Positions 1 to 12,520 are shown, counted from the stretch's first letter. The stretch is DNA of 64,000 nucleotides from Fomes fomentarius (GCA_022606135.1 JABYQN010000004.1:2480001-2544000); one strand, 5' to 3'. A program made the numbers and translations. The notes: a model not told the origin generated them from the letters alone.

Positions 1-842
1 TCAGGCGGGGACGTGCCTTACCTTGGAATTTTCCCCTCGATCGGCCATCCGTTCTCGCGCGGCACAATCGTATGCTTCGAGTACTTCAAAAAACTGCGCC
101 ACACTCCTGACAACGTTATTAGCACGCAAGCTCTAGTGACCCTCACGTCCAGCCAACCATCGATCCCAACTACGGCTCTGAAGAGATAGATCTCGACATT
201 TTGGTTGAGTCTATGAAGTTCGTCCGAAAGCTCGCGGCAACGGAGGCTTGGGGCGCAGTTAGCGAGGCCGAAGTCATACCGGGCCCCGAGGTGACCAGCG
301 ATGAACAGCTCCGAGGTAAGAGGCTACCATGATCGCAATCCAATCTCACCACTAATGAACATCACAGAGCATATCTCGAAGAGCCTGTCAACCACTTGGC
401 GTGAGTCCACAATCTTGGCAATCCAGCGTCAGACAATGAGCCGCCTAACTCTTCCTTCAGACGCCGCCGGAACGTGCTCCATGCTCCCGAAGGACAAAGG
501 CGGGGTGGTTGACGACCACCTGAAGGTGAAGTCCAGAGTCCCGCCGTCGATATATGGTCATGCACTGACGGCAGTCTCTGCAGGTCTATGGAACTCAGAA
601 TATCCGCGTCGTCGATCTCTCAATCCTGCCTCTCTTGACTTCGGTTCACACTCAAGGTAAGGTGTTTGGGGTGCTCATCGCCTGCATCTGTCATATTCTG
701 ATTTGGTTTTACCTCTGAAGTCACGACGTATGCTATCGCGGAGCAAGGTAATAACTTGTATTTTACCTACATGATGCCGTTGGCTCACTTGTCCTTCTCT
801 CTCCCAGCTGTGGATATTATTAGGGCTGATCACAACCTCTGA
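1..842 (+). CDS. GMC oxidoreductase, C-terminal part (aryl-alcohol-oxidase-like), cut by window start
   Basis: FAD-dependent GMC oxidoreductases such as aryl-alcohol oxidase oxidise alcohols and release H2O2, often outside the cell during wood decay. What is visible is the C-terminal substrate/FAD domain: IDPNYGSEEIDLDI at about 150-200, then TTWHAAGTCSM followed by LPKDKGGVVD spliced across an intron at about 401-463, then YGTQNIRVVDLSILP and finally YAIAEQAVDIIRADHNL before the TGA at 840-842. The histidine in TTWHAAGTCSM is the usual first catalytic His; the family's second His/Asn should lie near SVHTQ. Introns are about 324-365, 402-463, 525-581, 659-718 and 749-807. Near 84-160 the reading breaks: the likely intron 80-136 does not join in frame, and the IDPNYG block is out of phase by what looks like a lost 4-bp GATC. 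The gene may therefore be a pseudogene, or the window edge hides the true exon. Confidence 0.8.
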
Positions 843-2996
843 GAGTCCGCTGAACTGTTCGGGTAAAGGCGGAGAACGTTGCGCAGCTCGTCTCGGCGTG
901 TGTATAGTAGGATCCGGATGGGGGAGAAATTGGTTCGGTAGAAGCTAACTTTCATTTGCCGTCGCACGTTGGTGCCAAATGAGTTGTTATGTATCATACT
1001 TTGCGCTCATTGGTTGAGAGTGTACATTCCGGTCAAGGCAGCTAGTGTCACAGATTCCCATTCAGCTCTCTAGTAATCAGAAACACATACGCATGTAGTT
1101 CGAGAGTCTACTTATCTTTCTTGGCAGTGATAGACCTATATCAGGTGTCCGTGCACGAGGTCAAAGGTGCGAGAGTCCGGTCGTGTGAACACAAGGAGAG
1201 TTGGACGGGAGTGGGAGGAGAGAGGAGGTAACGGAGGGTGTCGGGATGCCGGGAATGAGCCCGGACGTTGAACATAACACATCTCAAGAGTAAATATGCG
1301 CACTGAGGAGTCAGCCAAAGGATTAGGGAACGATCGAACGTCGGAAGTCGAAAACGAGAGTCGGGAGTCGGGTCGATAGGCGCTAATCGACGCCGAAATG
1401 CGAGAATCGAATACTGGGGGAAACGATGCTTGCATTCGGATATTAGCTACTACAGCCTATGTATCTACGAAGTCCGAGGCCAGGAGCGGCAATGGAAAAG
1501 ACTGAAAAGCGAGGGGTACGGGTAGACTCATGCGGATCGTAAGCGAATGGAAGCGAGTCGCGGCGCGCGCAAATCTCGCAACAAGACAGAATCTGCGGTA
1601 AGTATCGTATGGAGGGAACATCATGAGAGCTTGTACAGTACAGTAAGTAGAGGTGCGAAACGTATGTACGAGCGTGCACGGTGGGGAAAGGAGGGATGGA
1701 AGAGCGAGCGGTGGCCGATGGCTACAGAAGACATCGGGCGAGTGCTCGGGCTGAAGCTTATCAGCGAGGAGGTCGGCATGGACGTACCACGCAACACGCA
1801 GGCAGCGATTGAGGTTGGTGACGTGGAGACCTGTTGCGAGGGTGCGCGCTAATTCGGATCGTGTCGGCCCCGAGGCCATGACTCTTGTTCGAGACAATTC
1901 CTGTCGGCTCGAGGGCTCAAGATGTGGATGGGTTGCGTCCGACTCGTGGCCTGTGCGAAGTATGTCGGCGGGATGCATCGGCGGCGGTGAGTCGTGGTGG
2001 TACGAAGAGGAGATGCGACAACGGCGGCGCTAGCGCTCGTCCGCGTCGGTGCGCGCTTCTATTACCGAATGCGGCCGAGTACATGCGCAGACATGCGCGC
2101 GATGCGCATCAGCAGGCTCGGCAGATCCGGCTGTGAGTAGGATCGTAATTCACCGTGTGGAGATATGGCGTCGCGCGCAGCGACCTGCGATAGGTCACTG
2201 TCGCACCACTCACACGGCGTCGGAGCATAGGTGGCCCACCACGTCGTTATTCCTTTCCGTTCGAAGATGATGGGGGAGACGCCACTCGGTGCTTGACCTT
2301 CTATGTTCAGCCGTTGATGTTCAACTGCGGCCGAGTGAACGGTCACACATGGGTCAGTCGATGCTTGATGCGTGGACTGCCAGTGCCGGCCAGTAAGGTT
2401 TGGAATTCTTGGCTGTCGGACACTTGAATCATGGGCGCAGTATACTCGAACGAGACGTAAGATAGTTGATCACAATAATATGACATGTCTGACGTATCCG
2501 CCAGAAGCGATACTGCACGCTAACAACGCTCTGGGCGGGAACATATCATGTGTATGTAATGATCTCGTACGCACATGGTCTTGCGGAATGAGGCTGTCCA
2601 GGATGTGACAAGTAAGATACGCCATACAGTGACTCGGATCATTGGAGGCTCAGAACCCGAACCTGTTCTTTCCTCATAAGAATGGAAGGCAGAATGTCAT
2701 GCGTGAAGGGAGGAGAAGCGGCAGAACCCTCACCTCGTTCAGACACAAGTCCGGGAACTGATGTTGGGGGAGACCACGCATGCGGCTGCTTCCACAGACC
2801 GGGACATGGAAGCACCCCGGGACGGCACAACCGGACACAGTTTCCCAAAGTTCTTGTACCCGAAAACTTGCGCGACGCGTGGTGAATCAAATGGAGGGCG
2901 ACAAAGTTCAATCTACCCGCTCCGATAAGCGAGCGATGTGCGCCAATGAGTGGATTGGTCAGGAGGACGCTTTCCAGAGTAGAGACCGGTGTGAAC
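843..2996. other. Intergenic stretch, no gene recognised
   Basis: About 2.1 kb between the GMC gene and the transposon. Several open frames of 70-170 codons exist on both strands around 1136-2350, but none has a familiar motif, a splice pattern or a hydrophobic profile I can link to a family. I see no RNA gene or repeat of note. Confidence 0.5.
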
Positions 2997-3004
2997 GCGG
3001 TGGT
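2997..3004. repeat. Target-site duplication, left (GCGGTGGT)
   Basis: The 8-bp GCGGTGGT lies directly outside the left inverted repeat and recurs at 3896-3903 directly outside the right one. This is the footprint expected for an insertion with an 8-bp staggered cut. Confidence 0.85.
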
Positions 3005-3038
3005 AGGACCCCCGACATATCACCAAAATCCCTGAGCC
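3005..3038 (+). repeat. Left terminal inverted repeat (34 bp)
   Basis: Matches the reverse complement of 3862-3895 at all 34 positions. It is followed by subterminal TTGGCC and TGTCCGG motifs. Confidence 0.9.
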
Positions 3039-3861
3039 TGGCCGCCAAAATTTGGCCCCGAATGTCCGGAAAAAATGTCCCAATTTTGGCCTCCAGACGT
3101 CCGGATTGCCTCAGGCCGCCCGCCTTCGGCGGGGATAGTGTCCGGATGGTGGCAAGAGGCCTCTTAGGGGGTCAACTACGTCCGGATGGGCGAGATCAGG
3201 CGTCACAAAACGCGTAAATTGTCCGGGCGAGCTCACAAAACACTCCCAAGAGCTCTCAAGCCCAACTACACACTGTTAGATACATAAAACACACACCCCG
3301 TACACTACAAGTCCTTCTCCGCATCCTTCGTGTTCCTGCGTGCCTTCGCGAGAGGCTATAGGAATAAATTGTTTTTGAGGGCACTGGGATAATTTATCAC
3401 ACTCCTTTGTGTCAGATTGAATTCACCCGGTGCCAGTGGCGGCTGTCACTGGCACTGACTCCAATTTTGGGAACCTTTAAACCTCTCGAGCAACAACTTT
3501 ACAAGTGTATGCAGAGTGTGCAAATGACAAATACTGGAAGCTATAGAATACACGTTGAGTACTAGTTCCTGGCACTTCGCCCTTCGTCGAGTATGTTCGG
3601 ACATGTATGTCACATGCATGTCACACGGTAACGCCCACCCATAGTCGCGCCTGGCAGGCGACCGTCCTCATGTCCTCACAGTACAATGCGGGCCGGCAAC
3701 CGGAGGGAGTACCGGTGGGTGGTCGGGCAGGATCAGGCCTTCCTAGTCAGGTGCTGACCGTGTCCGGATTATGAGATGGGGGCTTGGCCGAAAATCTTGG
3801 CCAAATGTCCGGACATTCGCTAGGCATAGGGGGTCCGGCCGGTCAAAAGTGTCCGGAAATC

Positions 3862-3895
3862 GGCTCAGGGATTTTGGTGATATGTCGGGGGTCCT
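3862..3895 (-). repeat. Right terminal inverted repeat (34 bp)
   Basis: Exact inverted match to 3005-3038, preceded by GTGTCCGG at 3850-3857. It abuts the right copy of the 8-bp target duplication. Confidence 0.9.
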
Positions 3896-3903
3896 GCGGT
3901 GGT
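3896..3903. repeat. Target-site duplication, right (GCGGTGGT)
   Basis: Identical to 2997-3004. The base before it (T at 3895) pairs with A at 3005, so the element borders are well defined. Confidence 0.85.
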
Positions 3904-4804
3904 CCGTGGGTCGGAGTGGCGATGATGTGTCACCAAAAGTGTGGTGGCATCCGCCCAAATAAGGTCTCAGGGAGTTCACTAGGGTGCCGTGCGTGCCCGC
4001 GATAGGGACACAGTAGCTAGCGCGCAGAAAAACAACCGTCCAACGATGACATTAGACGATTATAGAGTGAATCACTTACGGTGTACTACCTCACTCACAA
4101 GCGTATCCAATCCTCTACCCCTTGCGGCATAGGAGTGTGGAGCATCTCGGCTGTGTACGCCCCTGAAGAGACCGAGAAGGAGGACTTTGCGGGAGCATTG
4201 AGCGTACGTGTTCCACTTCTCGGATTGCTGCGGCTTCTCAAGTAGGCGCTGAGCTCAGGGGATCTGTTATTGAGGTATCGATTTGTTGCCAAGCAGTTTC
4301 ATAGTGTCAATTTTAGATTCAAGGGTGCTAAATGCCTCAGTTGATGCTACATGTCTGATTGAAGCCTAACAAAGGCAGAGGATCCCACCAGCTGTAGACA
4401 CATGTCGCAACCTATCACGGGGCACTGGGTCCTCGACTACCTATGATATACCTACACCTAAGTCAATTGATATAGGACACCGGACTCGTCGAGGGGACCC
4501 GAGGGCTGCATTAGGGGCATAGGGCAGGGCGAAGTCAGATGCAACGTGGAGTCAATGTCGGTGAAGACATCTAGTTCATAAGTATTGTTTTCTATGAAAC
4601 CACGAGCATTACTAAGCTACTGGGCAATGGCCGATTAAATAGAAGGCCATCCTTCACGTACTGGCCAGGGCATGAGTTGAAGACGGACCACTTGGGAGCT
4701 CTTGTATAGTCTACCCGATATCGAGCTTGGAGCATGGAAAGACATGTATGCGTCGTACATTACAGGTAGATCATGTACACCACAGTTGAACTGGAGGACT
4801 CTGC
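3904..4804. other. Intergenic stretch, no gene recognised
   Basis: This lies downstream of DUF6534 copy A. A 65-codon open frame on the minus strand (4095-4292) has no recognised motif. Nothing else is visible. Confidence 0.45.
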
Positions 4805-6994
4805 TCAAGCTCGGTGGTCAGTCATATCATGGGACTTCCCATCGTCGTGTTGGCTTGTAGCGGAAGACGTTCCGACTGCATCTTCCCCTTCAATCTCCCT
4901 AGTAACCTTTATGTCCACCATCATCGGCGGATTCTCTTCTGGCAACTATAGAGACGATCAGATTTATCACCGTACTGGGATATTGCGCCTGCTCTCACCT
5001 GAGGCACGTTCCAACGTTCCACCGTAGCTAGCCTCTGGGCGCGACTCAGGAAGTTAGGCCCAAATGACCCATTGTTGAATATATCTGCGCCGCGACTGAC
5101 AAGCAGCTGTCGAGTGTTCAATCTAGAGGGAGTATTCAAAGATTGAGAGACTTGAGAGATACCGAAGAACGTACACAGAGAGAAGGGTATTCATGTACAC
5201 TGTTGACGGATTTAGATCAGTGAGTGTGAAGTAGATAAGCAGACTGCACCAACATCTTGGGGTCACTAGACTAAGCGGAAGCCAGTAGAGGACGTCCGAG
5301 CGTGAGAGTGCCTAATAATATTGTCAATAGGTAAGCTCTATAGGCGGATAATCATGTATGGCTTACCAGGATCATCGTAACAAAGTCTGCGACACTGTGA
5401 ATGACTATAGTCAGGAAGAGGATCTTGTAGCAAGAGGAGCAGCCTTACAGAACCAAAAGACCTAGTAGCATTTTTTGTGTAAGCGGTAACAGGCTATATT
5501 TTATCAAGCTGAATGTACCTGTATTTATAGCGTAGACTATGAGAGGGTTGGAAAGTGGAGCAGGCTTGTTACTTCATTTGAGTCTCGTCAGAACAGCAAG
5601 CTTTACACAGGTGATGACATAGTACTACATACCTGTTGACCCCTGGTCGAGCACGCTTCATGACCGCAAACAGAGAACCCGTCACGGCAAGGTTGACGAT
5701 GGTCAAAGCGATGTATCCCATTCTCACGAGCCACTAGAATCAATACACAGAGCCCGATTAGTTTGGGCAAAGTCAAGCTTGAGTAGAAGCATACCTTATG
5801 AGTGATGAATACATCGATATTCCCACTTTGCAAGCTGGAGGTGCGATATTATTGACTATATGGTCCAGGTCTAAGTAGTATACATACCCGTAGTACGCAA
5901 GCACTAGACACTAATGATCAGATGTCATCACATGCTGAAGCAAGCGTTACGACGCACATAATTTGCAAACTAGGTCCCATGGAAGAGTATGGTGAATTAG
6001 TACATGATAATGACGTAGGTCATACTGCACTTCTTACCAACGTTCCACACGAGAAAGGCGAGCTATGAGAGCTTTCAGTGCTGCTGCAGACTAACCGCGC
6101 ACTAAAGCATCTTACAGTAGCTGCGGATATGAGCTTATACCAGGGAGATACTATTTTGGTATCAGCTACTGGCAGTAAGGCTACCTGGACGAGCGACGCT
6201 TACTCAAAGAGATCCGACGCAAAAAGAAGCTGTGGCAATCCTTAGTACTCTGATCTCCAGTAGTAATGACACAGTGTTAGAACATACATTTGCGATATGA
6301 CAACTATGAGGACCTGAGCAAAGTTCGATCATGAGACCAGGTAATAGTCATAGCTTTTGAGTCAACATACCTCGCTAATGATGAGCGCCTGAACACGGGA
6401 TAGGTCAGAATGTGAGTGTAGAACAAGGGAAAATCGGGCCATACATTGACGGACCTGTTGGATCAGCGAGGTCAAGAGCAAGATAAAAAAGGGATAACAA
6501 CACAGAACGCACCACACACTGTGAGACAACACATTAGGCTTGAAGTAGTTCGTCACCAGATAGTAGTAGCTTATAGATATATTAGTTATGCTTCGCAGGT
6601 AGCGCTTAGATCGGTCAATCTCACCAAGCATGTCCTGAGAACACCGTTTGTGCAGTTTCCAGAGCCCTAAACATGTGTCAAACGGCTGCTTTGTGTAGTG
6701 AAGAATGGCTATCGCACAGTAGACCCACGACCTACGCAGAACAATCTACGATTAGATGTTTATGCGAAGTATAGAGTAAGATTCTCACCAGTGTCCTGAT
6801 GAGCAATGTGTCAGTGGAGTATACTCTAAAGTAGCGATATGTCTGATGGACTCCGATCCCATGAAAACTACACCAATGTCAGCTCGCTGCGTGTATGGAT
6901 ATAGAGGCTCTACTCACATGATGCCAATGAAGGTACCCAACAAGAACGTTCCATATGTATTGCTCACGAAGTCTGAGTCGACTATAGAGCTCAT
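4805..6994 (-). CDS. DUF6534-type integral membrane protein, copy A
   Basis: A multi-exon gene of a basidiomycete family of multi-pass membrane proteins whose function is unknown. I chose the ATG at 6992-6994 because it heads the conserved first exon (SNTYGTFLLGTFIGIM). Exon 2 near 6850-6793 reads HQTYRYFRVYSTDTLL, followed further on by YYYLVTNYFKPNVLS near 6580-6530, which is the family hallmark. A membrane segment ending KRARPGVNR lies at about 5740-5640. The C-terminal exon has LNTRQLLVSRGADIF and ends WNVPQ, then joins an exon at 4946 starting LPEENPPMMVDIKVT and running to the TGA at 4805-4807. Hydrophobic stretches between these marks fit about seven membrane passes. Copy E (39399-41834) is its closest relative here, including the last two exons. 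Middle exon borders are not certain, so I cannot exclude a small lesion. Confidence 0.75.
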
Positions 6995-8991
6995 AGCCTG
7001 GCTAGACGAGTTATAAACGTGAGTATTAGTGCTGGTGATTGCGATGAATTGCGGTGCGGGCGTAAGATGGGCGGGGGACGATACTGCATCTCCAGACCTA
7101 TTTAAGCTATGCTTGACAATCATTGGCGCTCCTCTGACACTGATATTCTGGCTCCCGGTGAGTACATTGCCGAAGGTGTGAGATGCGCCGGTCCCACAAT
7201 TGAGGAAGAACAACCATCTCCGGGGGGAAAGTAGACATCAGTTCGGCGAAAGTGGAACAGGTATGGTTCGCGGTAGGTACTGTGCAATGAATGGCGCCCA
7301 TCACAGAAGCTGATAGTGTTGAGATGTATGAAGCGCGAGGGTGTCGTCTAGTTTAAGCGCAACGGAGACCCTGATAGTGGGATGTGCAAACTTGTCCGGA
7401 GATCTCGGTTACCCCATCCCCCACATTGATTGGCCTATCTGCTCAACCGAGCGACTAGTTCACGGAAACTCTCGACTATGCCGACTGAACGTTTCATGCA
7501 CAGGAGATACCAGGGGCTCGACTGTTCAACGCTAACATACACTAGAGTCCATAAAGTTATTTGGCGACTCTGGTAGTGCAGATATCCTTATGCGGGATAT
7601 GCAGGACTTAAACGGGCCATATGTCGGCGGCATCCATCCCTTCCCATTGTCATCCATCAAGTTATCATGCTTCAATCTGCATTGATCCGTATAGCGTTTC
7701 ATCCTATTACGGGAACTGTGTAGTTCGCAGCAGTATGCTATTTGAGCCGGAGATGTATCCAACCAGAGTAGAGCGTCGCTGTTTCTGATCACTTCCAGCT
7801 CAGTGAGTGTGGAGACATCGAACTCTCAACTCCATCGAAATATGATATACAATGTGGATATGGAAGCAGGCCGCCTCCACCCTTGTGCCATTATAATCGG
7901 GCGTCCAATGCACTGCCATGAGCCATATATGTTCGCCCTCAGTCACAACAGAGCCTATTAGATGCCTATACCCTCTGGCCGGGCGGCGCCACTCCTCATA
8001 GGGTATGTAACATTGGAACAGCCCCGGACAACTAAAGTTCGATCAGTAGGACAGTAGTCACATCTCGCGTTCCATGTGGATGCAAAAGCGGTGAGCGATG
8101 ATATCACTGAAACCATTCGGCGCTCATCAGAGCAGGCGCTGTTCCGATGTATGGGTTAGCATACGAGCCGCACTTGTGCCCAATCCCGTAGTCTGGTGGT
8201 CATAATGAGCACTCACCTATAAACCAAAGAAGAGCCTGCAGGAGTAAGGTATCACTCAGGACCAGGGTGCGTTAAGGGCGTTATCAGTAATACCCGCCAG
8301 GGCGAGCCATTTTCCTGGATTTCATTCGGGTTTCTTAGCAAGTAATGCCAGTGGGTCATCCTCCGCGCTCCCGGGCCACTGAAAACTCTTCTCAGCATGG
8401 CGTATTTCTCTGTAGCTGGCAATGCAGCAGCGTAACGCTGCCAGCGTTGATGTTCGAGATGCACTCACCGTCCGCGAACCATCTTCTCCACATGTTACTC
8501 CACTTGGATTGAAGCATGAGGTGCTACAAAGTTTGGGGGGAGCCTCGTGGTCAAAAGGAAGGCACTTGCGGTGTACAGGGGCAACTGGGGTCAATGATGA
8601 TGCGGGTATAGAGGCAAGCGAGATGTGCCGACAGTAACAGCCTTCTTTCGGCCGTAGTCATAGTTCTATCACGGGCTGTTCAGTCTCAGCTGTTCTGAGT
8701 TTGCGAACACATTTTGGTCCGGTCAGAATGGCTGCTGTAACCCACCTCCTCACCGCATCCACTGATGAGGTGCCTCTGGGTGACCTGCAGCTTACTGGGA
8801 ATACTCCTATTTCAGGCGGCGGGCGTCTCAAAAGACATCGTGATGTCTGTAGTGACATCTTCAATTCTAGGTACGTAACTTCGTATGTTCTCCAGCGTCT
8901 GCTGCCAGCAGGACACGGAGCATGAGTATCATGACTAGTACCAATCCCCTTATCCATCCCTCTTCAGCTGATCTACATACGCCATTCTACG
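6995..8991. other. Region between divergent copy A and the CoA ligase; no gene recognised
   Basis: About 2 kb between two divergently transcribed genes, so both promoters should lie here. Short open frames at 7532-7792 and 8252-8637 show no family motif. I could not identify a TATA box or regulator site with confidence. Confidence 0.4.
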
Positions 8992-11678
8992 ATGTATGAA
9001 ATCCACGGTGATGGCCCCAGTGACCTGTACATCCCGGACGACTTGACAATCTCGCAGTTCATCCTAGACGCGCATCATCCTGCCCGTCCCGTGGTAACTC
9101 GTACCCAGCCATGGCTTATTGAAGAGATTACAGGCAGAGAGATAGGCTCAGATGAGGTAAGCAGTGTCCTTGTGTCTCGAGAGGCATAGGCTGATCATGT
9201 ACTTAGCTCAGGGCCCGAGTTCACGGCCTCACAAACGCATTCAAGATCCGTTGGAGCTTAGGTCAGTGCAGTGCAACGTATGAATGCCAAGCTCGTAGAT
9301 GAAACTAACACGACGCTCTATCAGGCGATGAAGACGTCTGTGAGCAATGTGCTGCTGTCGCAACGTCTCCCTAGCTGACATACTCTATCCGATCCCAGTT
9401 TGCTTGTTCAGCCCTAATCATGTTGGTGAGTGAGCTTCAAGCGCTAGTCATACTTGGCGAGCTCAACTCAGTTTGTCGCGCATCAGACTACATTGTGGCG
9501 ATATGGTGAGCTCACACGGTCACTTGTCACGAGCAGCCAAAGCTAGTTTTCTGAGCTCGCTCGTTAGGGCCGCCCATCGACTCGGCAGCGTTGTGACGTG
9601 CGTTAATCCTGATGTACTTGTCGGGAAACTGGGTTGACTCTCTTGCAGGACTGCCAATCCCATGTACACTTCCGAGGAGTTGTCTTACCAGTTGAAGACA
9701 ACCAAGACTAGTGTGCTGATTGTTCACTCTTCCGTCTTGTCCGTGGCTCTCGATGCGGCTGGTGGTGTAGACTTCCCAAAGGAGCGGATCATCCTCATTG
9801 ACTCTGTGCCGAACTCCCCCTACTCATATCTGGAAGAGCTCGTACGCTTCGGGTTGAAGGAGAAGCCACAATACACCGAACAGCGTCTGAAGTGTGGAGA
9901 GGCACGCACTAAAGTGGCACTCTTGCCATTCTCAAGTGGAACGACAGGGAGGCCCAAGGTTAGTCACATAGCTGTGAGTGCTCGCATGTGTGAGCTCAGT
10001 GTGAGGACGGTATTGAATGGTCGTGTCTATATTCAGGCGGTTATGGTCTCACATTATACTCTAATCGCCAATCTGGTGCAAGTGCTTCACTACCTTCGGC
10101 TAGCTGACGAGAACTTCCCGGCGGAGAGAAAGCTTTACAAGGCAGGAAGCGTTACCCTATGCTGTGAGTCTCACTGAACGGTGCATGCATGGGGAACATT
10201 ATTGACCAACAGTGTGTAGTTCTGCCACTATTCCGTATGTGATCACTCAATGTTACCAGTGAAAGTGTCTGACCACACGCCTGCTAGACGTCTATGGTTT
10301 GCATCTGGTGCTGATGGGTAGCATGCTATTTGGCGTAAGTCATGATTGCTACATGTATAGGTGCATTGTCTCGCATGTTGCATGCTCATCCGTCTGGCAG
10401 AGCACCCTTGTTGTATCCCCTCGTTTCCAGTTCGAGCGAATGCTCAAGAGCATCCAACAATACCGCGTCACACACTTATTGTGAGTCAATTTCACTTTCT
10501 GCCATATAATCATCACAATTTACGGTCGTCCGAGCCAAGTCTCGTCCCACCCCAGGCAGTGCTACTTTGTAAAGTGAGCGAATCGATCTGATTATGCAGT
10601 ACTGCTCCCGCTCAACAAATATGGGCAGAGCCCGGTGGTGAAGAATTACGATCTGAGCTCAGTCCAACTGTTGGGATGCGGAGCCGCACCCGTTAGCGCC
10701 GAGCTCACAGATGGACTTGCGAAGCTCTTCCCCACCTCCGTTATCGGTCAAGGATACGGTTAGTTCCGAGAGTGAGTTATGCTACGTTGGTTCTAATAAA
10801 CCGGGCATGCCAACAGGTATGACAGAGTACAGCTCGATAGTCTCGTACATACAGCTCCACAAGCAAGTCGGGACTCCTGGATGCGCGGGCATTCTCATGC
10901 CTGGAATGACTGTGCGCGTCGTCAAGCAGGATGGCACTCCTGCTGGTCTGAACGAGCTTGGGGAGCTATACGTGAAAGGACCATCAGTTGCGATGGGATA
11001 CCTCGGTAACCCCACTGCGTGAGTCCCGTATCTACTCGAAGAATATCTGATCACTTATATCGAGGTCTCAATAGAACGGCGGAGACATTCCAAGAAGACG
11101 GGTACGTCATGAGTAGGCCTTAGTCGTTACTGCGAGCAGGCTCTGAGTAGCACTGATACAGATGGCTGCGAACCGGTGATGAAGGCAAGATCAACGAACA
11201 TAAGGAGATTTTTGTGGTGGATCGCATCAAGGAGTTCATTAAGGTCCGCGGATTCCAGGTCGCGCCTTCTGAGCTCGAAGGCCATCTATTCGACCATCAC
11301 AACGTGGCGGACGTCTGCGTGGTCGGCATACCTGACGAATACAGTGGGGAACTTCCATATGCATTCGTCGTCCCCAGTGCGGAGGCCAAAGCGTGTATGG
11401 AGAGCGACGTCCAAGGAACCCGCAAAGTGCGAGAATCCATCATGAAGGTATCTATGTCTATCAAGCGCTACGTACGCCCTTTTGATGCTCATTTCTGCTA
11501 ACTCTTGCAGTACGTATCCGACCACAAGTCGCGCTTCAAGTGGCTTGCTGGAGTGCATTTCGTCGCTGATATTCCCAAGACCCAAAGCGGCAAAATATTG
11601 CGGCGCGTGTTGCGAGAACAAGCCAAGGCGATGATCGAGACAGGAGTTATCATCGTGTTTCCCAGCGCGAAGCTGTAG
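8992..11678 (+). CDS. Acyl-CoA ligase, 4-coumarate-CoA-ligase-like (ANL superfamily), probably peroxisomal
   Basis: The enzyme activates a carboxylic acid with ATP to an acyl-adenylate and transfers it to coenzyme A. About 17 exons read in frame from the ATG at 8992 to the TAG at 11676-11678. The first exon (8992-9156) ends at GTAAGC; the second is 9207-9261. Diagnostic blocks in order: the P-loop SSGTTGRPK at about 9935-9958; LPLFHVYGLHLVL spliced from three exons near 10218-10315; GCGAAPVSAEL at about 10678-10710; GQGYGMTEYSS across an intron at about 10750-10840; WLRTGDEGKI at about 11162-11192; VDRIKEFIKVRGFQVAP at about 11217-11268; and the C-terminal catalytic lysine in PKTQSGKILRR at about 11577-11610. 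The last residues are SAKL; AKL fits the PTS1 peroxisomal signal. No lesion was seen. The acid substrate cannot be told from sequence alone; fatty, phenylacetic or cinnamic-type acids are all possible. Confidence 0.93.
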
Positions 11679-11989
11679 AACTCACATATCTTGACAGGTT
11701 TCTATTGGCTTCCGTACGTAGCAGCATGTATTCGCACTCTGAGAATTCCTACTGCAGAGACAGAGTCGCAACACGTGTCACTGATGCAAGCGGTGAGCGC
11801 CACCAGCCTGCAGGCGTAACTACCACAGCCCCTGGTGAGCACCTTGCTTCAGAAGAGTCCAGATGCGAAAATATGATACCTCTAGCATCCACGTTGTGTC
11901 ACGACTTGTGTACCTCTACTACAACCCGGGCAAACGCCCGTCTCCAGGAGTGGTTGCCGGACAGACCAGGTGTCCCGGACAAAGAGGCG

Positions 11990-12520
11990 AAGACAGGTGT
12001 AGACCAAGGCTGTCGAGTCTGCGTTTCCATACAGGATGCCGGTTAGCGACAGCAGAGCGCGCAGCCGCAGGGGCGGATCGTGGCCGTGATCCCGTTGTAA
12101 GATCATCGGAAGAGGATGGGGAGTTGTGAAATGTATGCGAGGATGCTCGAGTAAGGGCGAAGTAAATGAGATATGGTTTGGCATACGGTATAGCTTCGAG
12201 ACCGTGAGGTGGATAGCTTCAGACGTGCGTCCTGTTGGGGTAGCCATTGTGTTTACGCCCAGGCGTCGTCTATTTAAGTTCTCGAAGATCTCAGTGTGCA
12301 GCGTGCTCAGAGCTGGTGGCCGGAGCTAGCGACGGGAGGTCAATGTATCCAGAGGGGCTGACGGCCAGAGAGAACCAGGTTTGTTGTGGCAGGGCGTAGG
12401 AGACACAGTCGGTCTCCGTGATGAGATCGTTCTCTGTCGACTGACAGACGTCACGAAGAGCGTTTGGGAAGAAACTCGTTGCTGAGGGTGCGATGACAGC
12501 GAGATCTTCAGGGAGAACTA
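11990..12520 (+). repeat. Duplicated 5' flank of a P450 copy (also at about 20100-20930)
   Basis: Blocks here recur in the same order at about 20100-20930: CAGGATG...GACAGCGACAGCAGA near 12033-12060 and again near 20126-20160, and TGAGATCGTTCTCTGTC at 12419-12440 and again at about 20830-20848, followed by a shared CTGACAGAC and CACGAAGAGCGTTTGG. There is no convincing open frame. It lies directly 5' of P450 relic psi1, as its partner lies upstream of psi2, so the two were probably duplicated as part of a larger P450 unit. Confidence 0.65.

Larger units (their letters stand above)
3005..3895. mobile_element. Non-autonomous DNA transposon, 891 bp, 34-bp perfect TIRs, 8-bp TSD
   Basis: The ends are perfect 34-bp inverted repeats (3005-3038 and 3862-3895) that begin AGGACCCCCGACATAT. 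An identical 8-bp GCGGTGGT flanks both ends. Inside each end lie several copies of TGTCCGG / CCGGACA (for example 3063-3069, 3851-3857 and around 3823-3830) and a TTGGCC block, which look like subterminal transposase-binding repeats. The interior has no open frame resembling a transposase, so the element would need to be moved in trans. An 8-bp duplication is typical of hAT elements and also of the KDZ group abundant in basidiomycetes; the terminal bases do not settle which. Both ends and the duplication are intact, so insertion may be fairly recent. Confidence 0.88.

Noticed and set aside
1136..2346. Several overlapping open frames of 70-170 codons
   Set aside because: They overlap on both strands, have no motif, and their amino-acid make-up (many Arg, Ser, Cys, His) is that of shadow frames.
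3771..4005. Open frames at the right end of the transposon, read as a possible transposase piece
   Set aside because: They are translations of the inverted-repeat and subterminal motifs; similar frames arise at the left end.
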